DNA of 48,894 nt, taken from Pantoea sp. GD03673. Lineage in GTDB: Bacteria > Pseudomonadota > Gammaproteobacteria > Enterobacterales > Enterobacteriaceae. How positions within the stretch are numbered: position 1 is the first letter of the stretch; each line of letters opens with the position of its first letter. The DNA lies in assembly GCF_029844725.1 (NCBI RefSeq), contig NZ_JAOCKJ010000015.1:1-48894 (forward strand), in the 5' to 3' direction. The translations under genes were made by a program, and so were the position numbers. This document shows, in pieces, positions 38,147 to 46,239 of this stretch. The notes under the pieces were generated by a model. That model was not told the origin of the DNA and made no database searches. It saw nothing but the letters and a program-made list of their open reading frames with translations.

Positions 38147-40252
38147 TTACTGTTTTTTCAATGCATAATCCAGTTTTTCCATATCGTTAACGACAATTTC
38201 TTGCTCGTCAGCAGTCAGAGGAACTTCCTCCAGATAACGCTTCACTGAAGCCTTACTTTCCAGCAGCAGGCCTCTGGCGCTTTCTTTAGGTAGGTTAAAA
38301 TCGCACCCGATACAGGCCATACGGTGAGGGCAGCTGCTCCAGAATGGGTTCGTACAGAAAGAATCCCCTAAATCGTAATAGGTTGCCGGTCCGGTCAGGC
38401 TGACAGCCTCCGGATCATGATCGATTAGCACGCTCATCATATGCGCCACCCGGTCCGCCTTCACAAAAGATGCAGCCAGCTGGGTAGGACGTATACGAAT
38501 ATAATGCATGGTGGACTGAGGCGTAGAATGACCTGACCACTGCATCAGCTCATACAAAGTCATGCCCTGTGGAACACTGGCCAGGGCTGTAACTGCTGAA
38601 GCGCGCCCCCGATGGCTGGTAATTGGCCCCCGGCTGTCTTGCGCAGGCACACCCGCTCTGGCACAGAGAACCGGGATGACAGTCCGGTTTATGACATCCC
38701 TGCCGACAGGTTTGCCCCGAAACTGAAACAGGAAGCGGACTTTTTCACCGGTACGCTCATCCGTAAGAGCTGCCTGTTCCTGTGGACGTTCGCTGAGCCA
38801 GATATCAACGTACTTTTTCACGACGGCAGAGATAGGTTTTACAAAGGCTTTAGACGTTTTTCCTGCCGGTACGCTGAGGTAGCAAAGCGTTCCTGCCGGA
38901 ATGATGTTGCCATCCTCCCGCCTGATATCATCCGCCTGCAGAGTGATGCAGCCAGCAGTAAGACGCATTAACTCGTTCTGGCGCAGCCCGGCATGTGTCC
39001 AGATAACGGCCATCGCCTGCAACATGGACAGAGGATAGTGAATGTCACTCAGGAGATCTTCATGGCGCAGATTGAGGCTTGCCCAGATCAGCTTCAGCCA
39101 GACCGGATCATCAATGACGCGGGGATTTACACTCTGACGGAACAGTGGAGTGCCAGGCGTAGAGAGATGTCGTGCCGGACTGAATTTCAGTCGCCCCCAG
39201 CCCCAGTTTTCATAATCGATCATGAAACGGCGAACCGCATAAACAAATCCACTACGGGAATTCGGCAGCAAGGGCTCACCTATCCGGGCAGATTGCCGGG
39301 CACCTCCTTCAGTGCCCAGTGACAGCTCGCCCACCTTCATTCGTCCAACTGCCGCAATAAAGCTGGCACAGGTTTCCATTGTCCAGTCGGCCGGTTCGTG
39401 AATATCCGGATATTCACGGGCAAGCCACAGCCCACAGCGGAGAATAAAACTGTACTGGTTCTCCCGCGATCGGGGGCGAAGCACTGACGTATGCCTCCAT
39501 TTCCGGCACCACCTGACCCAGTCTGCCGCGATACCTTGCGTGGGTTTTTCATGCCATTCTTTATAATTCCGCATACGAACAGAATTTTTTATGATGCCCA
39601 TTGCGGCAAGTGCGTGTGAAACCCTGCCAGCTGTTTTTGCTATTCCCCGGTCGTGATAATTCTGTGCCCGCCACAGCAGATCGATCGTAAAGCTTTCAAG
39701 TTGAGGATTTTTATTCATCAGCATCAGTACGCCGAGTATGGCTGACAGAGCATTTTTCTGGTTCTGACTTTTATACCCAAGCGAAACCAGAGCTTCAGTC
39801 AGACGGCTGAGCTCCTGACTGAAAATGTTCTGTCCAAAAATGGCTCGGGCATACAGCGACGGCGCGCCCTGATGCGGCAAACTGAACGGAGAAGAAAATG
39901 GGCCAAGATGAAAGGCAAAAGCGGCAAGCAGCGGCCTGCCTGATTCATGCTGCTGTAACAGATAAATCCATTTTTCCTGCGGCCACTGCCAGCAGGGTTT
40001 CCCTGTCCGGTGTGTTTCTGCCAGAACGGAAAGAATTATGATTCTGATCAGCCTGTCACTGGTTCCACTGCGAGTGGCAATATCCTGCAAAGGCATCAGT
40101 AACAATGACAAAGAATCCGGCTGTTCGAGAGCGGCTGATCTGCGATGGCCTGTACTTAGCGCTGCCCGTTCTTCAGCAGTGAGCACATCATTCAGCTGAT
40201 AATCTGTACGTTCAAAGGGGCTATAAGTACACATGATTATTTCTTCTTTCAT
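38147..40252 (-). CDS. Large tyrosine recombinase (Tn554 TnpB-like)
   Basis: A 701-residue tyrosine recombinase. The C-terminal catalytic part shows the first Arg in HAGLRQNELMRL, the Lys in GKTSKAF, the HxxR box in TSHRGRAS, the second His in WSGHSTPQS, and the nucleophile Tyr in MHYIRI. After it comes a cysteine cluster (NPFWSSCPHRMACIGCDF) typical of the large recombinase of Tn554-type elements. The ATG overlaps the stop of the upstream recombinase as TGATG, with GGAG upstream. No third gene of the tnpC type follows. The pair should integrate and excise a mobile element. Confidence 0.82.
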   Translation of the reverse strand: MKEEIIMCTYSPFERTDYQLNDVLTAEERAALSTGHRRSAALEQPDSLSLLLMPLQDIATRSGTSDRLIRIIILSVLAETHRTGKPCWQWPQEKWIYLLQQHESGRPLLAAFAFHLGPFSSPFSLPHQGAPSLYARAIFGQNIFSQELSRLTEALVSLGYKSQNQKNALSAILGVLMLMNKNPQLESFTIDLLWRAQNYHDRGIAKTAGRVSHALAAMGIIKNSVRMRNYKEWHEKPTQGIAADWVRWCRKWRHTSVLRPRSRENQYSFILRCGLWLAREYPDIHEPADWTMETCASFIAAVGRMKVGELSLGTEGGARQSARIGEPLLPNSRSGFVYAVRRFMIDYENWGWGRLKFSPARHLSTPGTPLFRQSVNPRVIDDPVWLKLIWASLNLRHEDLLSDIHYPLSMLQAMAVIWTHAGLRQNELMRLTAGCITLQADDIRREDGNIIPAGTLCYLSVPAGKTSKAFVKPISAVVKKYVDIWLSERPQEQAALTDERTGEKVRFLFQFRGKPVGRDVINRTVIPVLCARAGVPAQDSRGPITSHRGRASAVTALASVPQGMTLYELMQWSGHSTPQSTMHYIRIRPTQLAASFVKADRVAHMMSVLIDHDPEAVSLTGPATYYDLGDSFCTNPFWSSCPHRMACIGCDFNLPKESARGLLLESKASVKRYLEEVPLTADEQEIVVNDMEKLDYALKKQ

Positions 40253-41238
40253 CAGCGAGTCTCCGTCTGAAAAATAAGGCCGGCAACTTTTCGATCAATT
40301 TCAGCTACTGCAGCGGCCATCCGACCAGCCAAATCAGAACCTGAAAGATGGATGTAAATCTGGGTAGTACGCGGATCGCGGTGTCCTGCGTATGCGGCTA
40401 GTTCATGGAGTTTCCATCCAAAGCGTGCCAGGTGCGTCAGACGAAGATGGCGGAAGGTATGTGTGGTGATTTGTGGAAGGCCGGCATCAAGTGCCCATTT
40501 CCGGACGGTTTTACTCCAGTTCCAGAAAGACAGGGGGGCACCGTGGTTACGATCAGAAGCCGAGCGAAACAATGCACCTTCTCGGTAACCCGCGAGCCGT
40601 AACTGCCGGAAATGATTTGCCAGCACCGGTGTTACGGCGGAACTGTAGCAGACTATCCTTTCCCGCCTGTTTTTCGTCGTTTCGGCGCGAACACGAATCA
40701 GACGATGAGCAGGATCAATATCTTCAAGCATGAGGGAGGCTACTTCTGCGCGACGAAGCGCACCGTAATACGCCAGGGCTAGCATCAATCTGTCACGCAG
40801 GGAGGCGGCAGAGACATGCATCAGGAATCTGAGCCATTGCTCATCATCAGGAATAACGGGCAGACGTGTGATACGGGGAACCAGACCGCGTCCCGTATAA
40901 GCGCTCCCCGGCAAACCCGAACGGGGTAACGGGTTGAGACTGCAGATATCCTGATAAACCAGAAAGTCATACCAGAGACGGATCGCAGAAAGGCGCAGCT
41001 GGAGCGTGGCGCTGGCCGCGGGAAAAGGCATGCCGGGTAGCTGAGGGCTGATGTAGGCGGCCAGGTCTTCAAACCGGGCCTTTTCAGGTTCAATGCTGTT
41101 CTGGCTGCAGAACGCAAAATAATGGCTGAGGGCACTGCGGTAGGCGGAGAGTGTGGCCTGAGCCCTGCCCAGGTCGGACAGCAGTTTCAGCCAGCGCTCC
41201 GCCAGTACCAGAACGTCCTCATTTGGTGGAATCATCAT
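40252..41238 (-). CDS. Tyrosine recombinase (Tn554 TnpA-like)
   Basis: A 328-residue tyrosine recombinase. An N-terminal core-binding domain (about residues 10-100) precedes a catalytic domain with the first Arg in YGALRRAEV, the Lys in TTKNRRE, the HxxR box in THTFRHLRLTHLA, the second His in YAGHRDP, and the Tyr in TQIYIH. The frame is open to 41262, but the Met at 41238 has AGAGG at normal spacing. It is translationally coupled to the larger recombinase. It lies about 70 bp from the point where umuC is cut, so that point is probably the element's end. Confidence 0.82.
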   Translation of the reverse strand: MMIPPNEDVLVLAERWLKLLSDLGRAQATLSAYRSALSHYFAFCSQNSIEPEKARFEDLAAYISPQLPGMPFPAASATLQLRLSAIRLWYDFLVYQDICSLNPLPRSGLPGSAYTGRGLVPRITRLPVIPDDEQWLRFLMHVSAASLRDRLMLALAYYGALRRAEVASLMLEDIDPAHRLIRVRAETTKNRRERIVCYSSAVTPVLANHFRQLRLAGYREGALFRSASDRNHGAPLSFWNWSKTVRKWALDAGLPQITTHTFRHLRLTHLARFGWKLHELAAYAGHRDPRTTQIYIHLSGSDLAGRMAAAVAEIDRKVAGLIFQTETR

Positions 41239-41308
41239 TGTGTTTACCTCTGACAGCAGCATTGCTACTCAAAGTTTACCCAGTCAATGTTGCATTCCAC
41301 TTAACTTA

Positions 41309-41536
41309 CTATAAGGCGTAATTGCTTGAAAATATGTGTATTTTTTCAGGGAAACGCTGGTTTTTTATCTTAAACCACGGGTCGCCCATTTTAACGTACT
41401 TTTTGGCTTCCTTGCTGCGCGCGATGACGCAGCCGTCGTTATTCGACAGGATGGCCACCGGCGCATTTTTAAGGTCAGGCCGGAACACCTTCTCCGCGCT
41501 CGCATAAAAGCTGTTCACGTCAATTAAGCCAAACAT
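41309..41536 (-). pseudogene. umuC: Truncated umuC (first ~75 codons)
   Basis: The frame begins [20 protein letters not shown] and continues as UmuC through [10 protein letters not shown], then hits a stop in unrelated sequence. The intact copy at 11460-12740 continues SSNYALYHSL at the same point. About 350 residues, including the second catalytic acidic pair, are lost, so no polymerase can be made. The start follows the umuD stop by one base. The break coincides with the edge of the recombinase module. Confidence 0.88.
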
Positions 41537-41537
41537 G

Positions 41538-41978
41538 TCAGTTCCTTTTGCGAGGGCTGTGCACGAAGTGCACCACCACGCCGAAGATCTCAAGCGTGTC
41601 CGGGTCCGGGATAATAACGGGGTAGGCAGGGTTCATAGGCTGCAGAACAGGTCCCTTCGGGGTAAGCAAAAGACGTTTTACCGTGAACTCGCCGTAAAGC
41701 TCGGCGATAACCACGTCGTTGTGCTCCGGCGTGAGGGAGCGATCCACGATAAGCAGGTCGCCGTCATAGAGGCCGACGTCCTGCATGCTGTTGCCCTGCG
41801 CACGCAGGAAAAAGGTGCTTGCCCGGTGGGCTATCAGATATTCATTAAGATCGAGCTCCTGCTCCGCGTAGTCCTGACAGGGTGAGGGAAACCCGCATGG
41901 CACGCGTTCCAGGAAAAGGGGCCTGAAGCTGGGCGGCGGATTATCTGCCGGGTGCAGCAACTCAAAGGCGTTGAACAT
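41538..41978 (-). CDS. umuD: UmuD-like SOS mutagenesis protein (second copy)
   Basis: A 146-residue autoprotease with cleavage region [11 protein letters not shown] (Cys-Gly at the cut site), the catalytic Ser in [15 protein letters not shown], and the Lys in FTVKRL. It differs clearly from the first UmuD in the N-terminal arm and the tail, so it is not a recent duplicate. Its partner umuC is broken. It may still partner with the other UmuC or be a leftover. A LexA box precedes it. Confidence 0.9.
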   Translation of the reverse strand: MFNAFELLHPADNPPPSFRPLFLERVPCGFPSPCQDYAEQELDLNEYLIAHRASTFFLRAQGNSMQDVGLYDGDLLIVDRSLTPEHNDVVIAELYGEFTVKRLLLTPKGPVLQPMNPAYPVIIPDPDTLEIFGVVVHFVHSPRKRN

Positions 41979-41997
41979 AGCAAAATCCCTGTTAAAG

Positions 41998-42017
41998 CGC
42001 TGTATGTATTTACAGTA
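41998..42017 (-). promoter_or_regulatory. LexA box of the second umuD operon
   Basis: CGCTGTATGTATTTACAGTA has the CTGT-N8-ACAG form and sits 20 bp upstream of the second umuD. Confidence 0.85.
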
Positions 42018-42171
42018 GTATTAACTGGCTTGACGGGCAGTGCAAGACAGTGAAAAACGTCTGAGCGCAGGATTAAAAGACAGTCATTGATTTATATAGG
42101 TTTATAGCAAAACGCCTGCTCAAAAATTAATCACTCGGGTGCAGGCTTAGGCTGGCAGGGCCTGCAGCTGA

Positions 42172-42217
42172 TTATCCACAGCTTTATGCGCCGCCTGTGC
42201 AGGAAAGATGTGGATAA
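42172..42217. promoter_or_regulatory. Inverted pair of perfect DnaA boxes
   Basis: TTATCCACA at 42172-42180 and its exact complement TGTGGATAA at 42209-42217 can pair as a 9-bp stem with a 28-nt loop. A DnaA box held in a hairpin stem is the recognised form of the ABC-primosome assembly site. See findings. Confidence 0.6.
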
Positions 42218-42220
42218 GGG

Positions 42221-42336
42221 TCCCCTTCGGCTCCCCGGCGTTGCCGGGTCGTCAAGCCTCACTGCGCTAACCGGCAGAGCCGGTAAGCTCCGCCGGACCG
42301 CGAAGCGTTCCGGGCCTGACGGCTGGAGTCTGATGA
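42221..42336 (+). repeat. Leading-region hairpin repeat, copy 1
   Basis: Shares a core with two other copies: GGCTCCCCGGCGTTGCCGGG, then GTCGT, GCGCTAACCGGC, and GCCGGTAAGCTCCGCCG, ending CGGGCCTGACGGCTGG and TCTGATG. It contains short hairpins CCCGGC-GTT-GCCGGG and ACCGGC-AGA-GCCGGT. It lies in the same orientation as, and upstream of, ssb. Confidence 0.75.
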
Positions 42337-43016
42337 CTTAAGGCAAACCGGGCTGGCGCTCCTCTAAAAAGGCCGCTGAGGGTTTTTCAAACGAAACCGC
42401 AGGTGTAGGATTATGCCCGTTTTCAGGGAGCTTTCGCATAAGGACTATGTTTTGAAATCTGCACATCCTCCGTATTTATTTCATTTCTTCCTCCGGTATC
42501 GCCCTCACGTGCTGAGGACAGACTCCTGACGGCCAAATCTGGCCACCCCACAGCTTAAAAACAACGGCAGGACCACAGCCTGACATGCAGCCAGCCCGCG
42601 GGCTGGCGCGAACCGCGCCGGCATAAGCCCGCCGCCGCTCTGAGGCGCAACGCCGTTTCGCTGCCGCTCAGCCGCCGTTGCCGGTGCATCGTGCTGTACT
42701 TTTCCGCCGGGCTTCACCGGTTTAAGTCCTTTCGCCGGGGCTGAGACAAGCACTGGTGCCGTGGTCGTCCAGGGTGAAGTGAACGCCGTGAAAATTTATT
42801 TCCGGCCACTGCGTTAGACCAGAAATAAATTTCCCCGTCGCCCCGGACGCCTGCCGTCACCCGCGCTGGTTTAAGCCCTCGCGGCGAAGGATCTCAAACG
42901 GGTGAAGTGAATACCGGAGGTAAAAACCAGCCGATTTCCACAAAACGTCAACACCGCGGCTCCCGAAACTCAACGGGTGACGTGGTTTAAAAACCAACTG
43001 CATGAGGAGAACGAAC

Positions 43017-43559
43017 ATGGCTTCACGGGGCGTCAACAAAGTCATCCTGGTCGGCAATCTGGGACAGGACCCGGAGGTGCGCTACATGCCGAACGGCGGC
43101 GCGGTCGCAAACATCACGCTGGCCACGTCAGAAGCCTGGCGTGATAAGCAGACCGGCGAGAACAAAGAGGTCACGGAGTGGCACCGCGTGGTGCTGTTCG
43201 GAAAGCTCGCGGAGGTGGCGGGGGAGTATCTCCGCAAGGGCTCACAGGTCTACATCGAGGGCCAGCTGCGCACGCGTAAATGGCAGGGGGCGGACGGACA
43301 GGACAGGTACACCACCGAAGTCGTCGTGAACGTTGGCGGCACCATGCAGATGCTGGGCGGACGCGGCGGCAGCGCTGCAGGACAGACCGGACAACAGTTC
43401 AGCGGCCAGCAAAACGCTAAGCCGTCACAGCCAGCTGCAGGTAACGGCGGCAAAGGCGGTAAGGGCGGACGCGGTGCTGCTCAGCCACAGCCTGACCCCC
43501 AGGCACCGCCGCAAGGCAACTACCCGCCGGCAGATTTTGACGACGACATTCCGTTCTGA
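43017..43559 (+). CDS. ssb: Plasmid single-stranded DNA-binding protein
   Basis: A 180-residue SSB with an N-terminal OB fold ([23 protein letters not shown]), a Gly/Gln-rich linker, and the acidic tail DFDDDIPF that binds replication and repair partners. The frame is open from 43002, but the Met at 43017 has GAGGAG upstream and gives the family start. Plasmid ssb genes lie in the conjugative leading region and are expressed early on entry. It is followed by a psiB-like gene, as in F. Confidence 0.95.
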   Translation: MASRGVNKVILVGNLGQDPEVRYMPNGGAVANITLATSEAWRDKQTGENKEVTEWHRVVLFGKLAEVAGEYLRKGSQVYIEGQLRTRKWQGADGQDRYTTEVVVNVGGTMQMLGGRGGSAAGQTGQQFSGQQNAKPSQPAAGNGGKGGKGGRGAAQPQPDPQAPPQGNYPPADFDDDIPF

Positions 43560-43709
43560 AGATGACGCGGCTTCGCTCTCGCGAGGCTGCAACTGTGATG
43601 AAAACAGCAGTTAACAGAATCAGCAAGGCGGCCGGACGGCCGGGATGGTTGCCCTGGCGGAGCGGTAACTCCGCGCAGGGCATGACATTCAGATAATAAG
43701 GAACCCAAT

Positions 43710-44252
43710 ATGTCAGCGAATCAGTCTAGACAAAAAATCCGTAACGGCAAGACCCCCGCATATTACGGCCGCCGGCGCGGCAACTACCGCAGCTGCTGCG
43801 GCAGCGAACTGACCCGTGATGAGAGCGTGACACTGCAACGTCTTAAGGCGTTCACGCCGGGCGACTTTGAAGCCTACAGCGCGCGCGGCGAGGAGTTTCG
43901 CCGGCGGCTGTGCGGGACCGTGCTGAACGCTCTGCAGCTCAGCAAAGCCTGGCTTACCGACTGCGAGTGTCGGGGAGAGTGGGGCGGGGTCTTCCCGGTT
44001 CATCTCCGCCTGACGCACCGCAAAAATCCGCTCGTCACGCTCGACATCCTGAGCCCGGGCAGCGAGTCACCGTTCTGGCACGGGCTTCTCTGGATAAACC
44101 CCGATCACACCGGCCTGTATGTTCTGAACACCGAACAGTTTGAGCCGCAAACCATCGGGCAGCTGCTGAAGCGCGTTGAGGAAATGGTCTCAGCGGGGGT
44201 AACGCCGGCGGAAATCGTGGCGGTGCTGGGCAGAAAAGGGGGGCTCGCATGA
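43710..44252 (+). CDS. psiB: PsiB-like SOS inhibitor
   Basis: A 180-residue protein. From about residue 40 it parallels PsiB of F (144 aa), with the shared block ECRGEWGGVFPVHLRL and a similar C-terminus (AGVTPAEIVAVLGRKGG). PsiB binds RecA and keeps the SOS response quiet while single-stranded plasmid DNA enters. The first ~40 residues, rich in Arg and Tyr with CC, are an extension not found in F PsiB. It is downstream of ssb and overlaps the next gene as ATGA. Confidence 0.75.
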   Translation: MSANQSRQKIRNGKTPAYYGRRRGNYRSCCGSELTRDESVTLQRLKAFTPGDFEAYSARGEEFRRRLCGTVLNALQLSKAWLTDCECRGEWGGVFPVHLRLTHRKNPLVTLDILSPGSESPFWHGLLWINPDHTGLYVLNTEQFEPQTIGQLLKRVEEMVSAGVTPAEIVAVLGRKGGLA

Positions 44253-44647
44253 ATACTGTCATGATGATCCCAGCAGTGGCGCCACGCCTTTATCGGCAGC
44301 TGCACAGAGTCTGCAGACTACACGATGTCGCTTCACGCCCTGCGCAGGCATCAGCGCTGGCGGGGACGGCAGAAAAAAAGGATAAGGCATGCCCTCCGGT
44401 GCTCACGTTACTGAACATGCCTTGCAGTATAGGGCGGCCCGCTTCTGTGGCGTCAGAACGAACCGTACTGGCGATGACGCACCAGGCTGAAGCGCAGGAA
44501 AGACTTATCTGCGAGGCTGAAACGGCGCTGGCCAGCCAGACTGTTCGCACATACCGGCAATGGTACTCGCACTGGCGTCATCGTGGTGTACGGGTAAACG
44601 ACCTGCTGGATATGACGTGGGTGTGGCGCCATCGATGCAGCAGGTAA
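44249..44647 (+). CDS. Unknown gene coupled to psiB
   Basis: A 132-residue protein whose ATG overlaps the psiB stop. I do not recognise it. It occupies the place of psiA in F but does not resemble PsiA. The C-terminal half (AQERLICEAETALASQTVRTY) is helical and basic with several Trp; the N-terminal half looks poorly ordered. It could be a diverged or recombined psiA. The coupling suggests a linked function with PsiB. Confidence 0.6.
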   Translation: MNTVMMIPAVAPRLYRQLHRVCRLHDVASRPAQASALAGTAEKKDKACPPVLTLLNMPCSIGRPASVASERTVLAMTHQAEAQERLICEAETALASQTVRTYRQWYSHWRHRGVRVNDLLDMTWVWRHRCSR

Positions 44648-45001
44648 CCGTTCAGACCTTTTAATGATTTAAGTTGGCGCGTCGATAAGATAAGTATCTC
44701 ACACCAGAAATGGTTGTCGTTGGTAAATCCGTTTAGGCGATGCTTCGCTGCATCGTCTTTATTCCCGTAGCTGTCATCCTGATTTCTCCGGTTATTCAGC
44801 CGGGGTGATTTTTAGTGCATCGAACAAATCATTCGGCGTTAGTGCTAAAGTGATTTTTTGCCCATCAGGCCTGACAATGTTGAAAGCCTCACTGTTGAGT
44901 CCATATACTTGAGGAAGGCGCGGAAATCGCGCTGAATGCAGGCAGCGGCACCGTCCTGGACACCTCCCGACTTAAGGCAACGAGGCGCTAGGGTATTTTG
45001 T
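44648..45001. other. Gap with a minus-strand coding remnant
   Basis: 354 bp before the membrane-protein genes. It holds a small hairpin CGATGC-TTCGCT-GCATCG (44738-44755) and a minus-strand frame with protein-like character ending at 44792 (separate entry). A GAGGCGC tract ends just before the start at 45002. Confidence 0.4.
44792..44935 (-). pseudogene. C-terminal fragment of an unknown protein
   Basis: About 48 in-frame codons ending in TAA read FPRLPQVYGLNSEAF, then NIVRPDGQKI and LTPNDLFDALKITPAE. The composition is protein-like and the codon choice is less GC-biased than nearby genes. There is no start codon before the upstream stop at about 44976. I do not recognise the family. It is probably the tail of a gene truncated by recombination. 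Confidence 0.35.
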
Positions 45002-45259
45002 ATGGAACAAATTTCTGGAACATTCGAATTAGCAAAATATCTGCCGGTTTGCCTGGCAGTATTGCTCTGGCTGTTTTATTGGCGTACCCGGCGTACTCTT
45101 AGCAGACATGAAAGGATGAAAGAGTTAACGCCAGCGCATACCCAGGAAGAAACCTTAGATCGCCTGATTAATGCAGAGTGCGAATTGCTATCTTTTTCAT
45201 TTTTGCTTTCAACTATGATGTCGCTGATAACGGCGGTGACTGTATTAGTGCTGATGTAA
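45002..45259 (+). CDS. Small membrane protein (2 membrane segments)
   Basis: An 85-residue protein, not recognised. A first membrane segment is at about residues 13-26 (YLPVCLAVLLWLFYW), followed by a basic RTRRTLSRHERMKEL loop. A second hydrophobic segment is at the C-terminus (LLSTMMSLITAVTVLVLM). The frame is open from 44936; ATG 45002 is chosen because the upstream part lacks a site and looks non-coding. It is the first of three small membrane-protein genes in a row. Confidence 0.65.
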   Translation: MEQISGTFELAKYLPVCLAVLLWLFYWRTRRTLSRHERMKELTPAHTQEETLDRLINAECELLSFSFLLSTMMSLITAVTVLVLM

Positions 45260-45286
45260 GACAGCCGGAAATTTAAAGGAAAAAAT

Positions 45287-45508
45287 ATGCATCAAAGCAC
45301 AGATATAGTAGACGTCATGCGCATAGTGATACCCGTTATAATGGCGTTGATTTTTTGGATTTATCTGGCGTTTATTAAGCGCGATATAAAAGAAACGCAA
45401 TCAAATCTCAAAGACAGACTGTGGCTTGACGATCCATCGCAGGCTGAAGAATCCCAGCTAGACAGAGACCTCAAGAAACACATATCTAACAAAGAGATAC
45501 AGGCCTAA
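45287..45508 (+). CDS. Small membrane protein (1 membrane segment)
   Basis: A 73-residue protein, not recognised. One membrane segment spans about residues 11-28 (RIVIPVIMALIFWIYLAF). A charged, helical cytoplasmic tail follows (IKRDIKETQSNLKDRL). It starts 28 bp after the previous gene with AAAGGA at a suitable spacing and probably shares its transcript. Confidence 0.65.
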   Translation: MHQSTDIVDVMRIVIPVIMALIFWIYLAFIKRDIKETQSNLKDRLWLDDPSQAEESQLDRDLKKHISNKEIQA

Positions 45509-45657
45509 AGACGCAGATATTTGCAATCCTGTTTACCGGGCTGGCGATAATTTTCATCTGTATAACGAGCCGTTGAATGCTATCTATCCGCGAATTGTCA
45601 CGGAAAAGATGATTTAATAAGCCCTGCTGAACAATCGGGCTAAAAGGAGTCGGTAGT

Positions 45658-46047
45658 ATGTTGGAAGCATTTAGTGGCGGAGTAAATTTTTTCACGGCGG
45701 CAGTATTTTCGCTGATTATATGGGGAACGTTCTGCGTAGCGGCCTGGTATAACTTTTTCAGTGCTGCACGGCGCGATTCATGGCACAGCGGCGGGCTGTC
45801 AGACTTTATCGACCTGTTTCCTGACTGGCTGGTTAATGGCGTACTGGCGGCATGGTTTGTCGTCGGGACATTTCCCCTGCTTAACTATAAGGCCGATAAA
45901 GAGCAGTTCGGTTCTGCAATAGGGCGAGCAAGGGAAATGGGCCTTTTCGACGACAGGCCGTGGTACGGGGTAGGCGGCTATCAGTTTCTGGCCGTGATAC
46001 TGGTCCTTGTCGCCAGCTACCTGATACACCGCTATCTTGACGACTGA
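45658..46047 (+). CDS. Small membrane protein (3 membrane segments)
   Basis: A 129-residue protein, not recognised. Hydrophobic segments lie at about residues 11-32, 58-76 and 110-126. The loop between the first two holds SAARRDSWHSGGLSDFIDLFPDW. It starts after AAGGAG (45642-45647) and is 150 bp beyond the second small gene. A strong terminator follows, so the three genes may form one unit. Confidence 0.65.
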   Translation: MLEAFSGGVNFFTAAVFSLIIWGTFCVAAWYNFFSAARRDSWHSGGLSDFIDLFPDWLVNGVLAAWFVVGTFPLLNYKADKEQFGSAIGRAREMGLFDDRPWYGVGGYQFLAVILVLVASYLIHRYLDD

Positions 46048-46081
46048 AAACGGATGTAAGCCAGTCTTTCAGGTCTATATG

Positions 46082-46107
46082 ATGCCGCTCACTGAAGCGG
46101 CATTTTT
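46082..46107 (+). terminator. Terminator after the membrane-protein genes
   Basis: ATGCCGCT-CACTGA-AGCGGCAT followed by TTTTG, 35 bp past the last of the three genes. Confidence 0.8.
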
Positions 46108-46151
46108 GTTTCAGTAATACAGGGGTTTTACCGGATGCCCGGAGAAGTGCG

Positions 46152-46175
46152 TAAAAAAACCGCCTAGCGGCGGTT
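46152..46175 (-). terminator. Terminator of the toxin-antitoxin operon
   Basis: AACCGCC-TAGC-GGCGGTT preceded on the plus strand by a run of A, i.e. followed by T on the minus strand. It lies about 65 bp past the antitoxin stop. Confidence 0.75.
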
Positions 46176-46239
46176 CTTCTGTTAGTCATGAATCTCTTTT
46201 TCATGGAGAGCTCTTAAATGCGCACCACTTTTCAAACGA

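Larger units (their letters stand above)
42018..43016. other. 1-kb non-coding leading-region block before ssb
   Basis: No credible gene. It contains the DnaA-box hairpin (42172-42217), the first copy of the long hairpin repeat (42221-42336), and a stretch of GC-rich inverted repeats (about 42590-42680). Two related half-sites with the motif CTCAAACGGGTGA / CTCAACGGGTGA occur near 42894 and 42969. The structure suggests DNA acting in cis, not coding sequence. Confidence 0.5.
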
